In this document: positions 57,901 through 64,000 of the stretch, piece after piece
Layout of the letters: every line of letters begins with the position of its first letter
Numbering within the stretch: position 1 is the stretch's first letter
NCBI RefSeq assembly: GCF_003148825.1
Contig: NZ_QGGZ01000020.1
Span: 36,721 to 100,720 of the forward strand
From: Streptomyces sp. CG 926
Lineage (GTDB): Bacteria; Actinomycetota; Actinomycetes; Streptomycetales; Streptomycetaceae
Length of the DNA: 64,000 nt
Direction of reading: 5' to 3'
The notes under the pieces: generated by a model
The model's database searches: none
Told to the model about the DNA's origin: nothing
The model's input: only the letters and a program-made list of their open reading frames with translations
Made by a program: the position numbers and the translations under genes

Positions 57901-60710
57901 CCTACTGGCCCTCCGAGTCCGGCACCGAACGCGGCGACGTGTCCTCGGCCGGCCTGGAGAGCGTCGGGCACCCGCTGCTCGGCGCCATGGTCAGCCAGGC
58001 CTCCGGCGGGGACGTCCTGTTCACGGGAGAGATCTCCCTGACCGCCCAGCCCTGGCTGGCCGACCACCGGATCCTGGACGCCGCCCTGTTCCCCGGCACC
58101 GGCTTCCTCGAACTCGCCCTCTGGGCGGGCGAGCGGCTCGACGCCGGCCACGTCGAGGAACTCGTCGTGCACAGTCCGCTGATCCTGCCCGACCTCGGCG
58201 CCGTCACCGTGCAGGTCGCCGTCGGCGGGGCCACCGACACGGGACACCGTCCCGTCACCGTCTACTCCCGTCCCTCCGCCGGCACGGCATGGACCAAGCA
58301 CGCGGAAGGACAGCTCACCGCGGCCGCACAGGCCCGGGAAGCGGAACGACTGGCCGTCTGGCCGCCCGAGGGGGCCCAGCCGCTCGACCTGACCGGCTTC
58401 TACCCCGCCTTGGCCGCCTCGGGGACCTCCTACGGCCCCGTCTTCCAGGGTCTGACCGCTGCCTGGCGGCTGGACGGCGACGTCTACGCCGAGGTCACCC
58501 TGCCCCCGCAGGCGACCGACGACGCCCAGGCGTTCGGGGCGCACCCCGCACTCCTGGACGCGGCCCTGCACACCCTCGCGTTCCTGCCCTCCGCGCAGGA
58601 CTCCGACGGCCCCTACCTGCCGTTCTCCTGGCGCGAGGTGTCCGCCCACCACCAGGGGACCGGCAGCTGCCGGGTCAGGCTCACGGCGGGTGACGGCACC
58701 GACGAGGTGGCGGCGAGCCTGTGGACCGGCGACGGCAGCCCGCTGGCGACCGTCGGCGGACTCAGCCTCCGTACGGTCTCCCGCGGCCAGCTGGGCACCG
58801 CCGCCACGTCCTCCCTCTACCGGGCGGACTGGACCGCCGCCCCGGCCGCGGAGCCGATCGGCGCTCCGGCCCTGCACTGGGCCGTGGTGGGAGAGGAGTC
58901 CGCCGACGCCGACCACTACCGGGACCTCGATGCCCTGCGGCAGGCCCTCGCCGACGGCGCTCCGGTACCGGACAACGTCCTGATCACCTGCGCCTCCCCG
59001 GCCGCGGATCCGGACGCCGCAGCGGCCCGCACCGCCGTCCACACGGCGCTCGACCTCGTCCGCACCTGGACCGAGGAGGAGCTGTTCGACAAGTCCACCC
59101 TGGTGCTGTGCACCCGGGGCGCGGTCGAGGCGCGGCCGGGTGAAGGAGTCCGCGACCTGGCCCACAGCCCGGTGTGGGGCCTGGCGCGCAGCGCCCAGCT
59201 GGAGCACCCCGGCCGGCTGTTCCTGGTCGACCTCGACGCCGACAGCAGCCTCCCGGACCTCGTCCAGGCGCAGGCCCTGACCGGCGTCGACACCACCGAG
59301 GCGGCGCAGTTCGCGGTCCGCGACGGTGCGGTCCTCGTCCCGCGGGTGGTCCGCCACACCGTGGACGCCGCGCTCCACGCCGAGCGGTGGCCGGCCGACG
59401 GCACCACCCTGATCACCGGTGCCACCGGCATGATCGGCTCACTGCTGGCCAGGCACCTCGTCCGCGAGCACGGCGTCCGCCACCTCGTGCTCACCTCCCG
59501 CAGCGGCCTCGCCGCGCCGGGAGCGGCCGACCTCCAGCGCGAACTGGCGCAGGAAGGCGCCGACGTACGGGTGGTCGCCTGCGACGCCGCCGACCGCGAC
59601 GCCCTGGCGACCGTGCTCGGCACGATCCCGGCGAGCGCACCCCTGGTAGGGGTGGTGCACGCGGCCGGAGTCGTGGACGACGGCCTGCTCGGCTCGCTCA
59701 CCGGCGACCAGGTGGACCGGGTCCTGACCCCGAAGGTCGACGCCGCGGTGAACCTGCACGACCTCACCGCCTCCTTCGACCTGCGTGGCTTCGCGGTCTG
59801 CTCCTCCCTCGCGGGCGCGCTCGGCGGTGGCGGACAGGCCGCCTACGCCGCGGCCAACGCCTACCTCGACGCCCTGTGCCGGCAGCGGCGGGCCGACGGC
59901 CTGCCCGCGCTCGCACTGGCCTGGGGCCCCTGGGAGAGCAGCGGCGGCATGACCGCCCAGCTCGAAGAGGCCGACCTGCGGCGCATCGCCCGCGCGGGCA
60001 TGACCCCGCTCACCGCGGCCGAGGGTATGGAACTGTTCGACGCGGCGCGCGCCGCGGCGCAACCGGTCCTGCTGCCGTTCCACTTCGAGCCCGCCGCCCT
60101 CTCGTCGGCCGACCGCGCCGCCCTGCCGGAGGCGCTGCGGGCCCTGGTCCCGCAGCCCCGCCGCCACACCGGGGTACCCGCGGCCGGACCCTCGGCGCTG
60201 CGCGAACGCCTCGGGCGACTCGCCCAGGACGACCGCGTCGCCGCCCTGGAGACCCTCGTACGCAGCGAGGTGGCCTCCGTCGTCGCCCTGCCCTCGGCGG
60301 AGGCGGTGCCGGTCACCAAGGCGTTCAAGAGCCTCGGGTTCGACTCCCTCATGGCGGTCGACCTCCGCAACCGGCTCACGGTGATCACCGGCGTACGGCT
60401 CTCCGCGACGCTCGTCTTCGACCACCCCAACACGAGGGCGCTCGCCGCACACCTGCTGGCCGGCCTGGACCTCGAGGCCGTCACCGAGGCCGACCCGGCC
60501 CTGCTCGCCCTGAAGGGCCTGGAGAGCGCCGTCCGCGGCCTGCGGCCCGGGGACGGCGACAGGGGAGCCATGGCGACCCGCCTGCGGGTCCTCCTGGCGA
60601 CGCTGGAGGAGAGCGCCACGGACGAGGGGGAGGACGGCGAGATCGACCTCGACTCGGTGAGCGCCGCGGAGCTCGTCTCCCTGCTCGACGACGAGTTCGG
60701 CCTCTCGTGA
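48960..60710 (+). CDS. Type I modular PKS 3 (modules 7-8)
   Basis: A 3916-aa protein with KS-AT-DH-ER-KR-ACP and KS-AT-DH-KR-ACP. KS cysteines are 206 and 2279; ACP serines are 2048 and 3796. The N-terminal helix NNEQQLRDYLKRVSSELHRT is a docking coiled coil, and the C-terminal tail (from about 3830, ending in LVSLLDDEFGLS) docks to PKS4. The ATG at 48960 follows GGAAAGGA and lies 5 bp after the PKS2 stop, so translation is probably coupled. It adds a fully reduced, probably ethyl- or larger-branched unit and then an alkene. Two tandem hairpins follow the stop and separate it from PKS4. Confidence 0.95.
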   Translation: MNNEQQLRDYLKRVSSELHRTRQRLADAEARGSEPIAIVGMACRYPGGVGSPDDLWRLVSEETDAIGPFPTDRGWDLDGLYHPDPDHPGTCHVREGGFVQDIAGFDAAFFGISPREAQAMDPQQRLLLETSWEALERAGLDIHALRGSRTGVFAGLNQQDYGTLLAASPDGMDTYGSTGTSNSVLSGRISYVLGLEGPAVTVDTACSSSLVTLHLAAQALRNGECDLALAGGATTLSTSAVHIALSQQRALAPDGRSKAFSAAADGAGWSEGVGVLAVERLSDALRNGHPVLALLRGSAVNQDGASNGLTAPHGPSQQRVIRQALADAGVSPAEVDVVEAHGTGTSLGDPIEADALLSTYGQARTADRPLWLGSLKSNIGHSGAAAGVGGVIKMVQALRHGLLPKTLHVDAPTPNVDWSAGAVELLTEARPWPVSDAPRRAAVSSFGISGTNAHVILEQAPEPTAEAGAEDDTAPTGALPLLPWVLSARGDAALREQARTLRAHLLDHPELSDADVAYSLAATRTGLEHRAAVLAADRDGLLKALDALAEDRPAEGVLHGSPVEGKTVFVFPGQGSQWVGMGRELLDTAPVFAEKAAECAEAVEEFVDWKVLDVLRGEPDAASLDRIEVVQPVLFTVMVSLAALWRSYGVEPDAVVGSSQGEIAAAHVAGALSLPDAARLIALRSRLLAETLVGKGAVASVALSVDEVNARLARWDGRLSVSGVNGPRMVAVAGDDAALTAFVDECAAERIRARIVPATVPTHCALVDPLRERLLELLAFVRPRTGDVPLYSTVTGGLLDTAAMDAEYWYANTREPVLFEPVVRTLLAEGHRAFVESSAHPVLALGIEQIVDASGTAGVTVETLRRDQGGLGRMLTSLAAAHLGGVHVDWRAVFATTGARSVELPTYAFQRTRYWTEVTDPTGDVGSVGLSPVKHPLLGALVRMADGDGAVLTGRLSLRAQPWLAGHGVSDRVIFPGTGFVELAVLAGDQVGCGRVEELTLHTPLVVPSSGAMVVQAHVESADESGARVVSVYSRPEDALADVVWTRHASGLLAAETGTPAGADALTGSWPPEGAQPVDITGMYDRMAEAGYQYGPEFRGLSQVWHLDGEVYAEVALPTDQRAQAERFGLHPALFDAALHAMFTWDGNDGGGVGMPFSWSGVQLHATGCSRLRVRLARRGEDQFTLLLADETGEPVASVDSLVVRRMTEAALRSVRSDVLYQLDWRNVRTEEPAPRCVVLGADPLGIAGALPGTPVLAGIQELLAHVADDGPDTVLWPVRGDGGHEDVGTPVVEALALLQAWIADERLDGTRLVVVTAGAVAATADEGVDDLAAAGVWGLVRSAQNEHPGRFGIVDLDTAAESRARLGAALATREEQLAVRDGAIRTPSLSRWDPGTSVLPPTGVPAWRIESTRPGTIEGLEAVPYPQALEPLGPRQVRIEVRAAGINFKDVVVALDLVPGLSGLGGEVAGVITATGADVTHHQVGDRVFGLSTEVFGPVTVADERTVHRMPARFSFEEAASVAVTYMTAYYGLVDLGGLTAGQSVLIHAAAGGVGSAAIQLARHLGAEVYATASPGKWQTLRDQGLDTAHLANSRTLDFEQWFMESTEGRGMDVVLDCLAGEFVDAGLRLLPRGGRFLEMGKTDKRDPAQVAAAYPGVAYQAYDLPEAGLDRIHEMLETLVGLFESGTLLPPKINLWDIRNIRTAFRALSQATLVGKAVLTIPGAPWPTEGTVLITGGTGTLGGLLARHLVTEHGVTSLLLTSRRGSDAPGARELAEELTAAGAQVTLAACDVADRDELAALLAGIPADRPLAAVLHTAAALDDGLVQSLTPERTAAVLRPKVTGALNLHELTRDLDLRAFVLFSSMAGTMGAPGQGNYAAANVILDALAAHRKAQGLPGLSLAWGFWQQRSEMSGHLDERDMERMSRGGVVPMTSEEGLAVFDIACRTDRAQLAPIKLNPAALAGTTGRVVPIMRALVPTPARRAGRRSAETEGGSLRERLVPLTGTERTRTLLQLVRSHVATVLGHADADTVGSTTQFRELGFDSLTAVEFRNRLTNVVGFRLPVTVVFDHPTPAELADYIAGELLGDLEEAPAPATAAPRTPAAARTDDEPLVIVGMACRYPGGVASPDQLWDLVRDERDAIAGFPADRGWTTEAPADGSVPQQGGFLERVAEFDAALFGISPREALTMDPQQRLLLETSWEALERAGIAPDTLRGSRTGVFVGAASSGYTSLFPRGSQALAGYGVTGTATSVVSGRVSYVLGLEGPAITVDTACSSSLVALHTAAQSLRDGDCDLALAGGVAVMTSPFLFDDFAKQGGLSPDGRCKAFADGADGTGWAEGVGMVLVERLSDARRNGHPVLAVLRGSAVNQDGASNGLTAPSGPSQQRVIRLALERAGLTAADVDAVEAHGTGTTLGDPIEAQAILATYGRERTGDQPLLLGSLKSNIGHSQAASGIGGIIKTVQALRHGVLPRTLHVDEPSTNVDWTTGAVELLTEARPWPETGRPRRAGVSSFGVSGTNAHVILEQAVEPESAAPTAPLPVTPLLLSAHDEDALRAQADRLVGWLRDRHEVPATDVAHSLATRRAGLEFRAAVVSDDHEEAVSALAAFAAGDTPRALLRGTAGEGALAVLFPGQGSQRPGMGQELYAAFPAFARAFDEVCAHVDPLLGRPLRESVFSGGRDELDRTAVTQPALFALEVALFRLLESWGVVPDYLLGHSVGEISAAHVAGVLNLADASRLVTARGRLMQALPAGGAMLAVQAQEHEAAAAVTAVLGDRAHTVDIAAVNGPRSVVLSGTAEGIKALTAHFAEAGRRIRALGVSHAFHSSLMEPMLDEFAELVDGLTFAPPRIPVVSNLTGAVLGADEIADPRYWVRHARHTVRFADGIAALADAGVTGLLELGPDATLTTMAEDCPGLPEEGVRTSLLRRDRPEPQALLTALAAAHVHGVTVDWNAVFEGTGARAADLPTYAFQRTAYWPSESGTERGDVSSAGLESVGHPLLGAMVSQASGGDVLFTGEISLTAQPWLADHRILDAALFPGTGFLELALWAGERLDAGHVEELVVHSPLILPDLGAVTVQVAVGGATDTGHRPVTVYSRPSAGTAWTKHAEGQLTAAAQAREAERLAVWPPEGAQPLDLTGFYPALAASGTSYGPVFQGLTAAWRLDGDVYAEVTLPPQATDDAQAFGAHPALLDAALHTLAFLPSAQDSDGPYLPFSWREVSAHHQGTGSCRVRLTAGDGTDEVAASLWTGDGSPLATVGGLSLRTVSRGQLGTAATSSLYRADWTAAPAAEPIGAPALHWAVVGEESADADHYRDLDALRQALADGAPVPDNVLITCASPAADPDAAAARTAVHTALDLVRTWTEEELFDKSTLVLCTRGAVEARPGEGVRDLAHSPVWGLARSAQLEHPGRLFLVDLDADSSLPDLVQAQALTGVDTTEAAQFAVRDGAVLVPRVVRHTVDAALHAERWPADGTTLITGATGMIGSLLARHLVREHGVRHLVLTSRSGLAAPGAADLQRELAQEGADVRVVACDAADRDALATVLGTIPASAPLVGVVHAAGVVDDGLLGSLTGDQVDRVLTPKVDAAVNLHDLTASFDLRGFAVCSSLAGALGGGGQAAYAAANAYLDALCRQRRADGLPALALAWGPWESSGGMTAQLEEADLRRIARAGMTPLTAAEGMELFDAARAAAQPVLLPFHFEPAALSSADRAALPEALRALVPQPRRHTGVPAAGPSALRERLGRLAQDDRVAALETLVRSEVASVVALPSAEAVPVTKAFKSLGFDSLMAVDLRNRLTVITGVRLSATLVFDHPNTRALAAHLLAGLDLEAVTEADPALLALKGLESAVRGLRPGDGDRGAMATRLRVLLATLEESATDEGEDGEIDLDSVSAAELVSLLDDEFGLS
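49057..55250 (+). other. PKS3 module 7: KS-AT(atypical VPTH)-DH-ER-KR-ACP
   Basis: The AT has GSSQGE (Ser658 replaces the usual His before catalytic Ser659) and VPTH (760-763) where methylmalonyl ATs have YASH; ethylmalonyl or a longer extender is likely. The DH has His967 (HGVSDRVIFP, Gly replaced by Asp) and Asp1136. The ER has an intact GGVG near 1551 with Val1459 instead of Tyr. The KR has LDD and Tyr1880. The beta carbon is fully reduced. Confidence 0.85.
55297..60470 (+). other. PKS3 module 8: KS-AT(malonyl)-DH-KR(B)-ACP
   Basis: The AT has GHSVGE and HAFH (from 2828). The DH has His3036 (HRILDAALFP) and Asp3200. The KR has a TGATGMIG loop, VDD and Tyr3629. There is no ER. It predicts an alpha,beta-alkene, probably E given the B-type KR. 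Confidence 0.88.
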
Positions 60711-60863
60711 CGGACTGAAGTACAGGGGTCCAGGACCACGAGCACCCCCAGGAAATAGGGGTGCTCGTGGTCCTTGTCTGGGGCCGGGGTGCGCCCCCCG
60801 GCCCCATAGCCTGAAAAAAGCCGTGCCCGGCGCGTTGACGCAACATTCAAGTGGGAGTTGAAC
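60711..60863 (+). terminator. Two tandem hairpins between PKS3 and PKS4
   Basis: A perfect 17-bp stem (60732-60748 with 60758-60774, 9-nt loop) is followed by a perfect 10-bp GC stem (60780-60789 with 60796-60805). There is no clear T tract, which is common in actinomycete terminators. A TTGACG at 60835 is too close to the start to be a standard -35. The hairpins may end or reduce transcription after PKS3. Confidence 0.7.
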
Positions 60864-63800
60864 ATGGACAGTTCCATCTCGGAGGTCGTCGACGCGCTGC
60901 GGGCCTCGCTGCTGGAGAACGAACGTCTCCGGCAGCACAACCAGCGGCTCACGACGGCGTCCGCGGAACCCCTCGCGATCGTCGGCATCGGCTGCCGCTA
61001 CCCCGGAGGCGTCCAGGACGTCGACGGCCTCTGGCAGCTGATCACCGAAGGCCGCGACGCCATGACCGGCTTCCCCGCCGACCGCGGCTGGGAACGCTGG
61101 GACGTGCCCACCGCCCGCACCGGTGCCTTCCTGCACGACGCCGGCAACTTCGACCCGGACTTCTTCCGCATCTCGCCCCGCGAGGCCAAGGCCATGGACC
61201 CCCAGCAGCGGCTGCTGCTGGAGACCTCGTGGGAGGCACTGGAGCGGGCCGGGATCGACCCCGCGTCGCTGAAGGGCAGCCGTACCGGCGTCTTCGTCGG
61301 CGGAGCCCCCCAGGAATACGGGGCCCTGGTCATGAACTCCGCCGAGGGCGCGGGTGGCTACGCGCTGACCGGAGCCCCCGGCAGTGTGCTGTCCGGCCGG
61401 ATCTCGTACGCCTTGGGCCTGGAAGGCCCCGCGGTCACCGTGGACACGGCCTGCTCCTCCTCGCTGGTGGCCCTGCACCTCGCCATCAAGTCCCTGCGCA
61501 CCGGCGAGTGCGACCTCGCACTGGCCGGCGGTGTGCTGGTGCTGGTCACCCCCTCGATCTTCGCCGAGTTCGCGGCCACCGGCGGTTCCGCCGGCGACGG
61601 CCGGTGCAAGGCCTTCTCCTCGGACGCCGACGGCACCGGCTGGGGCGAAGGCGCCGGTGTCCTCGCGATCCAGCGCCTCTCGGACGCCCGCCGGGACGGC
61701 AACCCGGTCCTCGCGGTCATCCGGGGATCGGCGGCGAACCAGGACGGTGCGTCGAACGGTCTGAGCGCCCCGAACGGTCCTTCGCAGCAGCGGGTGATCC
61801 GTCAGGCCCTGGCGAACGCAGGTCTGTCGGCGTCCGACGTGGACATGGTGGAGGCGCACGGCACGGGCACGACGCTGGGCGACCCCATCGAGGCCGAAGC
61901 CCTGCTGGCCACCTACGGCCAGGACCGGCCCGCCGACCGGCCCCTGTGGCTCGGCACCCTGAAGTCCAACATCGGGCACACCCAGGCCGCCGCAGGCGTC
62001 TCCGGCGTGATCAAGGCCGTGCTGGCCCTCCAGCACGGCGTCCTGCCCAAGACCCTCCACGTCCAGGAGCCGACGCCCGAGGTGGACTGGTCCTCCGGCG
62101 CGGTGGAGCTGCTCACCGAGGCCCGTCCCTGGCCGGAGACGGGTCGTCCGCGTCGTGCGGGTGTGTCCTCGTTCGGTATCAGCGGTACCAACGCGCACGT
62201 CATCCTGGAGCAGGCTCCCGAGGAGGAGCCGGCGGAGCCGGTCGCCGACGCGGGTCGTCCCGCGCTCAGCGGGCCCGTACCGTGGCTGGTCTCCGGCCGC
62301 ACCGAGACCGCCCTGCGCGACCAGGCCGCACGACTCGCCGCGCACCTCGCCCGGACCCCCGGCCTCGACCCCACCGACGTGGGACTGTCGCTGGCCGGCA
62401 CCCGTTCGGCCTTCGAGCACCGGGCCGTCGTACTGGGCGGTGACCCGGACACGCTCGTCGCGGGCCTGCGGTCGGTCGCGGACGGCGGCGAGGGCACCGG
62501 TGTGGTCTCCGGCCGCACCGGCACCGGCGGTGCGGTGTTCGTGTTCCCCGGGCAGGGTTCGCAGTGGCTGGGCATGGCCGCCGAACTGGCGGACGCCTCA
62601 CCGGTCTTCCAGGCCCGGATGGCGGAGTGCGAAGACGCGCTGAACCCCCTCGTGGACTGGTCGCTGCTCGCCGTACTGCGCCAGGAGCCCGGCGCTCCGT
62701 CCTTCGACCGGGTGGACGTGGTCCAGCCGGTGCTGTGGGCCGTGATGGTGTCCCTCGCGGCGGTGTGGCGCTCGTTCGGCGTGGAGCCGGCCGCGGTGAT
62801 CGGTCACTCGCAGGGCGAGGTCGCCGCCGCGTGCGTCGCCGGTGGTCTCTCCCTGGAGGACGGCGCCCGGATCGTGGCCGTGCGGTCGCGCCTGGTGCTG
62901 GAGAAGCTGTCCGGCAAGGGCGGCATGGTCTCCGTGTCCCTCCCCGTCACGGACGTCGAGGAGCGGATCGCTCCCTACGACGGCCGCATCGGAGTGGCCG
63001 CCGTCAACGGGCCCGCTTCCGTGGTGGTGTCGGGCGAGCCCGACGCCCTCGACGAACTCCTCGCCTCCTGCGAGGCGGACGGTATCCGGGCGCGTCGTAT
63101 CGCGGTGGACTACGCCTCCCACTCCGCGCAGGTCGACGCCCTCGACGAGGACCTCCTGCGCGAACTCGCCGACATCCGCCCGAAGTCCTCACCCGTCGCG
63201 TTCTACTCGACGGTGTCGGGCGAGCGGATGGACACGGCCGGTCTGGATGCCGGCTATTGGGTACGGAACCTGCGCGAGCGGGTGCAGTTCGAGCCGGTCA
63301 CCCGCCTGCTGGCCGAGAAGGGCAACTCCCTCTTCATCGAGTCCAGTCCGCATCCGGTCTTGACGATGGCGGTGGCGCAGACCGGTGACGCGGTGGACCG
63401 TGCGCTGGTCACGGTGGGTTCGCTGCGTCGTGAGGAAGGTGGCGCGGAGCGTTTCCTGACCTCGCTGGCCGAGGCGTATGTGGCCGGTGCTCAGGTCGAC
63501 TGGAAGCAGTTGTTCACCTCGGGCAACCGGGTGTCCCTGCCGACCTACGCCTTCCAGCACCAGCGCTACTGGATCGACGACGCGGTGATCCCCGGCCAGG
63601 GTACGGCCGTCGATCCTGTCGATGCCGCGTTCTGGGGTGCGGTGGAGCGCGTGGACGCGGCGGGTGTGGCGGAGCTGGTCGACGGCGGTGCGGTCGACGC
63701 GTGGGAGCCGGTGGTTCCGGCGCTGTCGGCGTGGCGCAAGGGCCGTCGTGAGCGTTCCGTTCTGGACTCGTGGCGGTACCGCACGGTGTGGCGTTCGGTG

Positions 63801-64000
63801 GGTGTTCCGTCCGCCGGTCGTCTGTCGGGTGCGTGGCTGCTGGTGACGCCCTGTGCTGGGGCTCCGGTGGAGGAGGTCCGGAACGCCCTCGTGGCGGCCG
63901 GCGCTGAGGTCGTGGTCCTGGAGGCCGAGGCCGGTCTTGACCGTGCGGCGTTGGCCGCCCGGCTCGCGGAGACTCCCGACGTGCAGGGCGTCGTGTCCCT
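60864..64000 (+). CDS. Type I modular PKS 4 (module 9; 3' end beyond window)
   Basis: The frame is open from ATG 60864 to the window edge (1045 complete codons). The N-terminal helix (EVVDALRASLLENERLRQHN) is a docking coiled coil for PKS3. KS9 has Cys197 in DTACSSS. The AT has GHSQGE (Ser649) and YASH (750-753), so it takes methylmalonyl. After the AT comes the KR-type linker (AFWGAVERVDAAG, then LSAWRKGRRERSVLDSWRYR), not a DH hot-dog start, so module 9 probably has KR only; the KR core and ACP are cut off. The start follows a weak GTGGGAG site. Codon use changes in patches along the gene, with many T-ended codons near the end of the window. Confidence 0.93.
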   Translation, partial: MDSSISEVVDALRASLLENERLRQHNQRLTTASAEPLAIVGIGCRYPGGVQDVDGLWQLITEGRDAMTGFPADRGWERWDVPTARTGAFLHDAGNFDPDFFRISPREAKAMDPQQRLLLETSWEALERAGIDPASLKGSRTGVFVGGAPQEYGALVMNSAEGAGGYALTGAPGSVLSGRISYALGLEGPAVTVDTACSSSLVALHLAIKSLRTGECDLALAGGVLVLVTPSIFAEFAATGGSAGDGRCKAFSSDADGTGWGEGAGVLAIQRLSDARRDGNPVLAVIRGSAANQDGASNGLSAPNGPSQQRVIRQALANAGLSASDVDMVEAHGTGTTLGDPIEAEALLATYGQDRPADRPLWLGTLKSNIGHTQAAAGVSGVIKAVLALQHGVLPKTLHVQEPTPEVDWSSGAVELLTEARPWPETGRPRRAGVSSFGISGTNAHVILEQAPEEEPAEPVADAGRPALSGPVPWLVSGRTETALRDQAARLAAHLARTPGLDPTDVGLSLAGTRSAFEHRAVVLGGDPDTLVAGLRSVADGGEGTGVVSGRTGTGGAVFVFPGQGSQWLGMAAELADASPVFQARMAECEDALNPLVDWSLLAVLRQEPGAPSFDRVDVVQPVLWAVMVSLAAVWRSFGVEPAAVIGHSQGEVAAACVAGGLSLEDGARIVAVRSRLVLEKLSGKGGMVSVSLPVTDVEERIAPYDGRIGVAAVNGPASVVVSGEPDALDELLASCEADGIRARRIAVDYASHSAQVDALDEDLLRELADIRPKSSPVAFYSTVSGERMDTAGLDAGYWVRNLRERVQFEPVTRLLAEKGNSLFIESSPHPVLTMAVAQTGDAVDRALVTVGSLRREEGGAERFLTSLAEAYVAGAQVDWKQLFTSGNRVSLPTYAFQHQRYWIDDAVIPGQGTAVDPVDAAFWGAVERVDAAGVAELVDGGAVDAWEPVVPALSAWRKGRRERSVLDSWRYRTVWRSVGVPSAGRLSGAWLLVTPCAGAPVEEVRNALVAAGAEVVVLEAEAGLDRAALAARLAETPDVQGVVS
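60966..64000 (+). other. PKS4 module 9 (partial): KS-AT(methylmalonyl)-[KR]
   Basis: KS begins at EPLAIVGIGCRYPGG. The AT YASH codons start at 63111. From about 63590 the sequence is the structural half of a KR, ending inside it. If the KR is active, this module adds a hydroxyl and a methyl-bearing carbon after the M8 alkene. Confidence 0.8.

Noticed and set aside
60835..60840. TTGACG as a -35 promoter for PKS4
   Set aside because: It lies only 24 bp before the start codon, leaving no room for a -10 and a transcript start upstream of the ATG.

Overview
The window is very GC-rich, uses GTG as well as ATG starts, and carries a TTA (bldA-type) codon in a regulator. It looks like a Streptomyces chromosome or a close relative. 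The left end (1-2929) is core genome: the tail of an unidentified gene, a glyA-type serine hydroxymethyltransferase and a WecA/MraY-family sugar-phosphate transferase. In streptomycetes I remember, this pair lies just upstream of the ATP synthase operon. Here it is followed by a large modular polyketide cluster that runs off the right end.

Region by region: (a) 3040-5892, a minus-strand operon with a PptH-like metallophosphoesterase, an Sfp-type phosphopantetheinyl transferase and a degenerate methylmalonyl-CoA-mutase-like protein. (b) 6162-6917, a type II thioesterase, divergent from (a). (c) 7288-13261, two tandem large LuxR (LAL) regulators; the first has a TTA codon and an altered Walker A, the second is canonical. 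(d) 13262-15021, a decayed P450 fragment followed by an intact P450. (e) 15289-15958, a collapsed, frameshifted KS-AT-ACP remnant. (f) 16110-64000, four collinear plus-strand type I PKS genes, the last truncated by the window edge.

PKS reading: loading module KSQ-AT(methylmalonyl)-ACP (propionyl starter); M1 malonyl, KR; M2 methylmalonyl, KR; M3 malonyl, DH-ER-KR; M4 atypical AT (HAAH), dead KR; M5 methylmalonyl, KR; M6 malonyl, dead DH, KR; M7 atypical AT (VPTH, probably ethylmalonyl or larger), DH-ER-KR; M8 malonyl, DH-KR; M9 methylmalonyl, then a KR linker (cut). The predicted chain has hydroxyls flanking an unreduced ketone at six-membered-ring distances on both sides, then a CH2-CH(alkyl) unit and an alkene. 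This matches the first half of the oligomycin-type spiroketal macrolides as I remember them, and the gene order LAL-LAL-P450-PKS also recalls the oligomycin cluster. The propionyl starter, M4 AT and M9 differ, so the product is more likely a relative (44-homo-oligomycin, ossamycin, cytovaricin or dunaimycin type, or new) than oligomycin itself. No spiroketal cyclase, TEI domain, sugar genes or crotonyl-CoA carboxylase lies in this window; they would be downstream.

How the parts fit: the PPTase arms the ACPs and the PptH-like enzyme probably removes the arm; TEII clears stalled chains; the two LALs probably act at repeated TAGGGG boxes in front of the thioesterase, LAL2, P450 and PKS units; the P450 oxidises the macrolide. 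The remnants at 13.4 kb and 15.3-16.0 kb show recent remodelling, possibly of the tailoring step and of the loading module.
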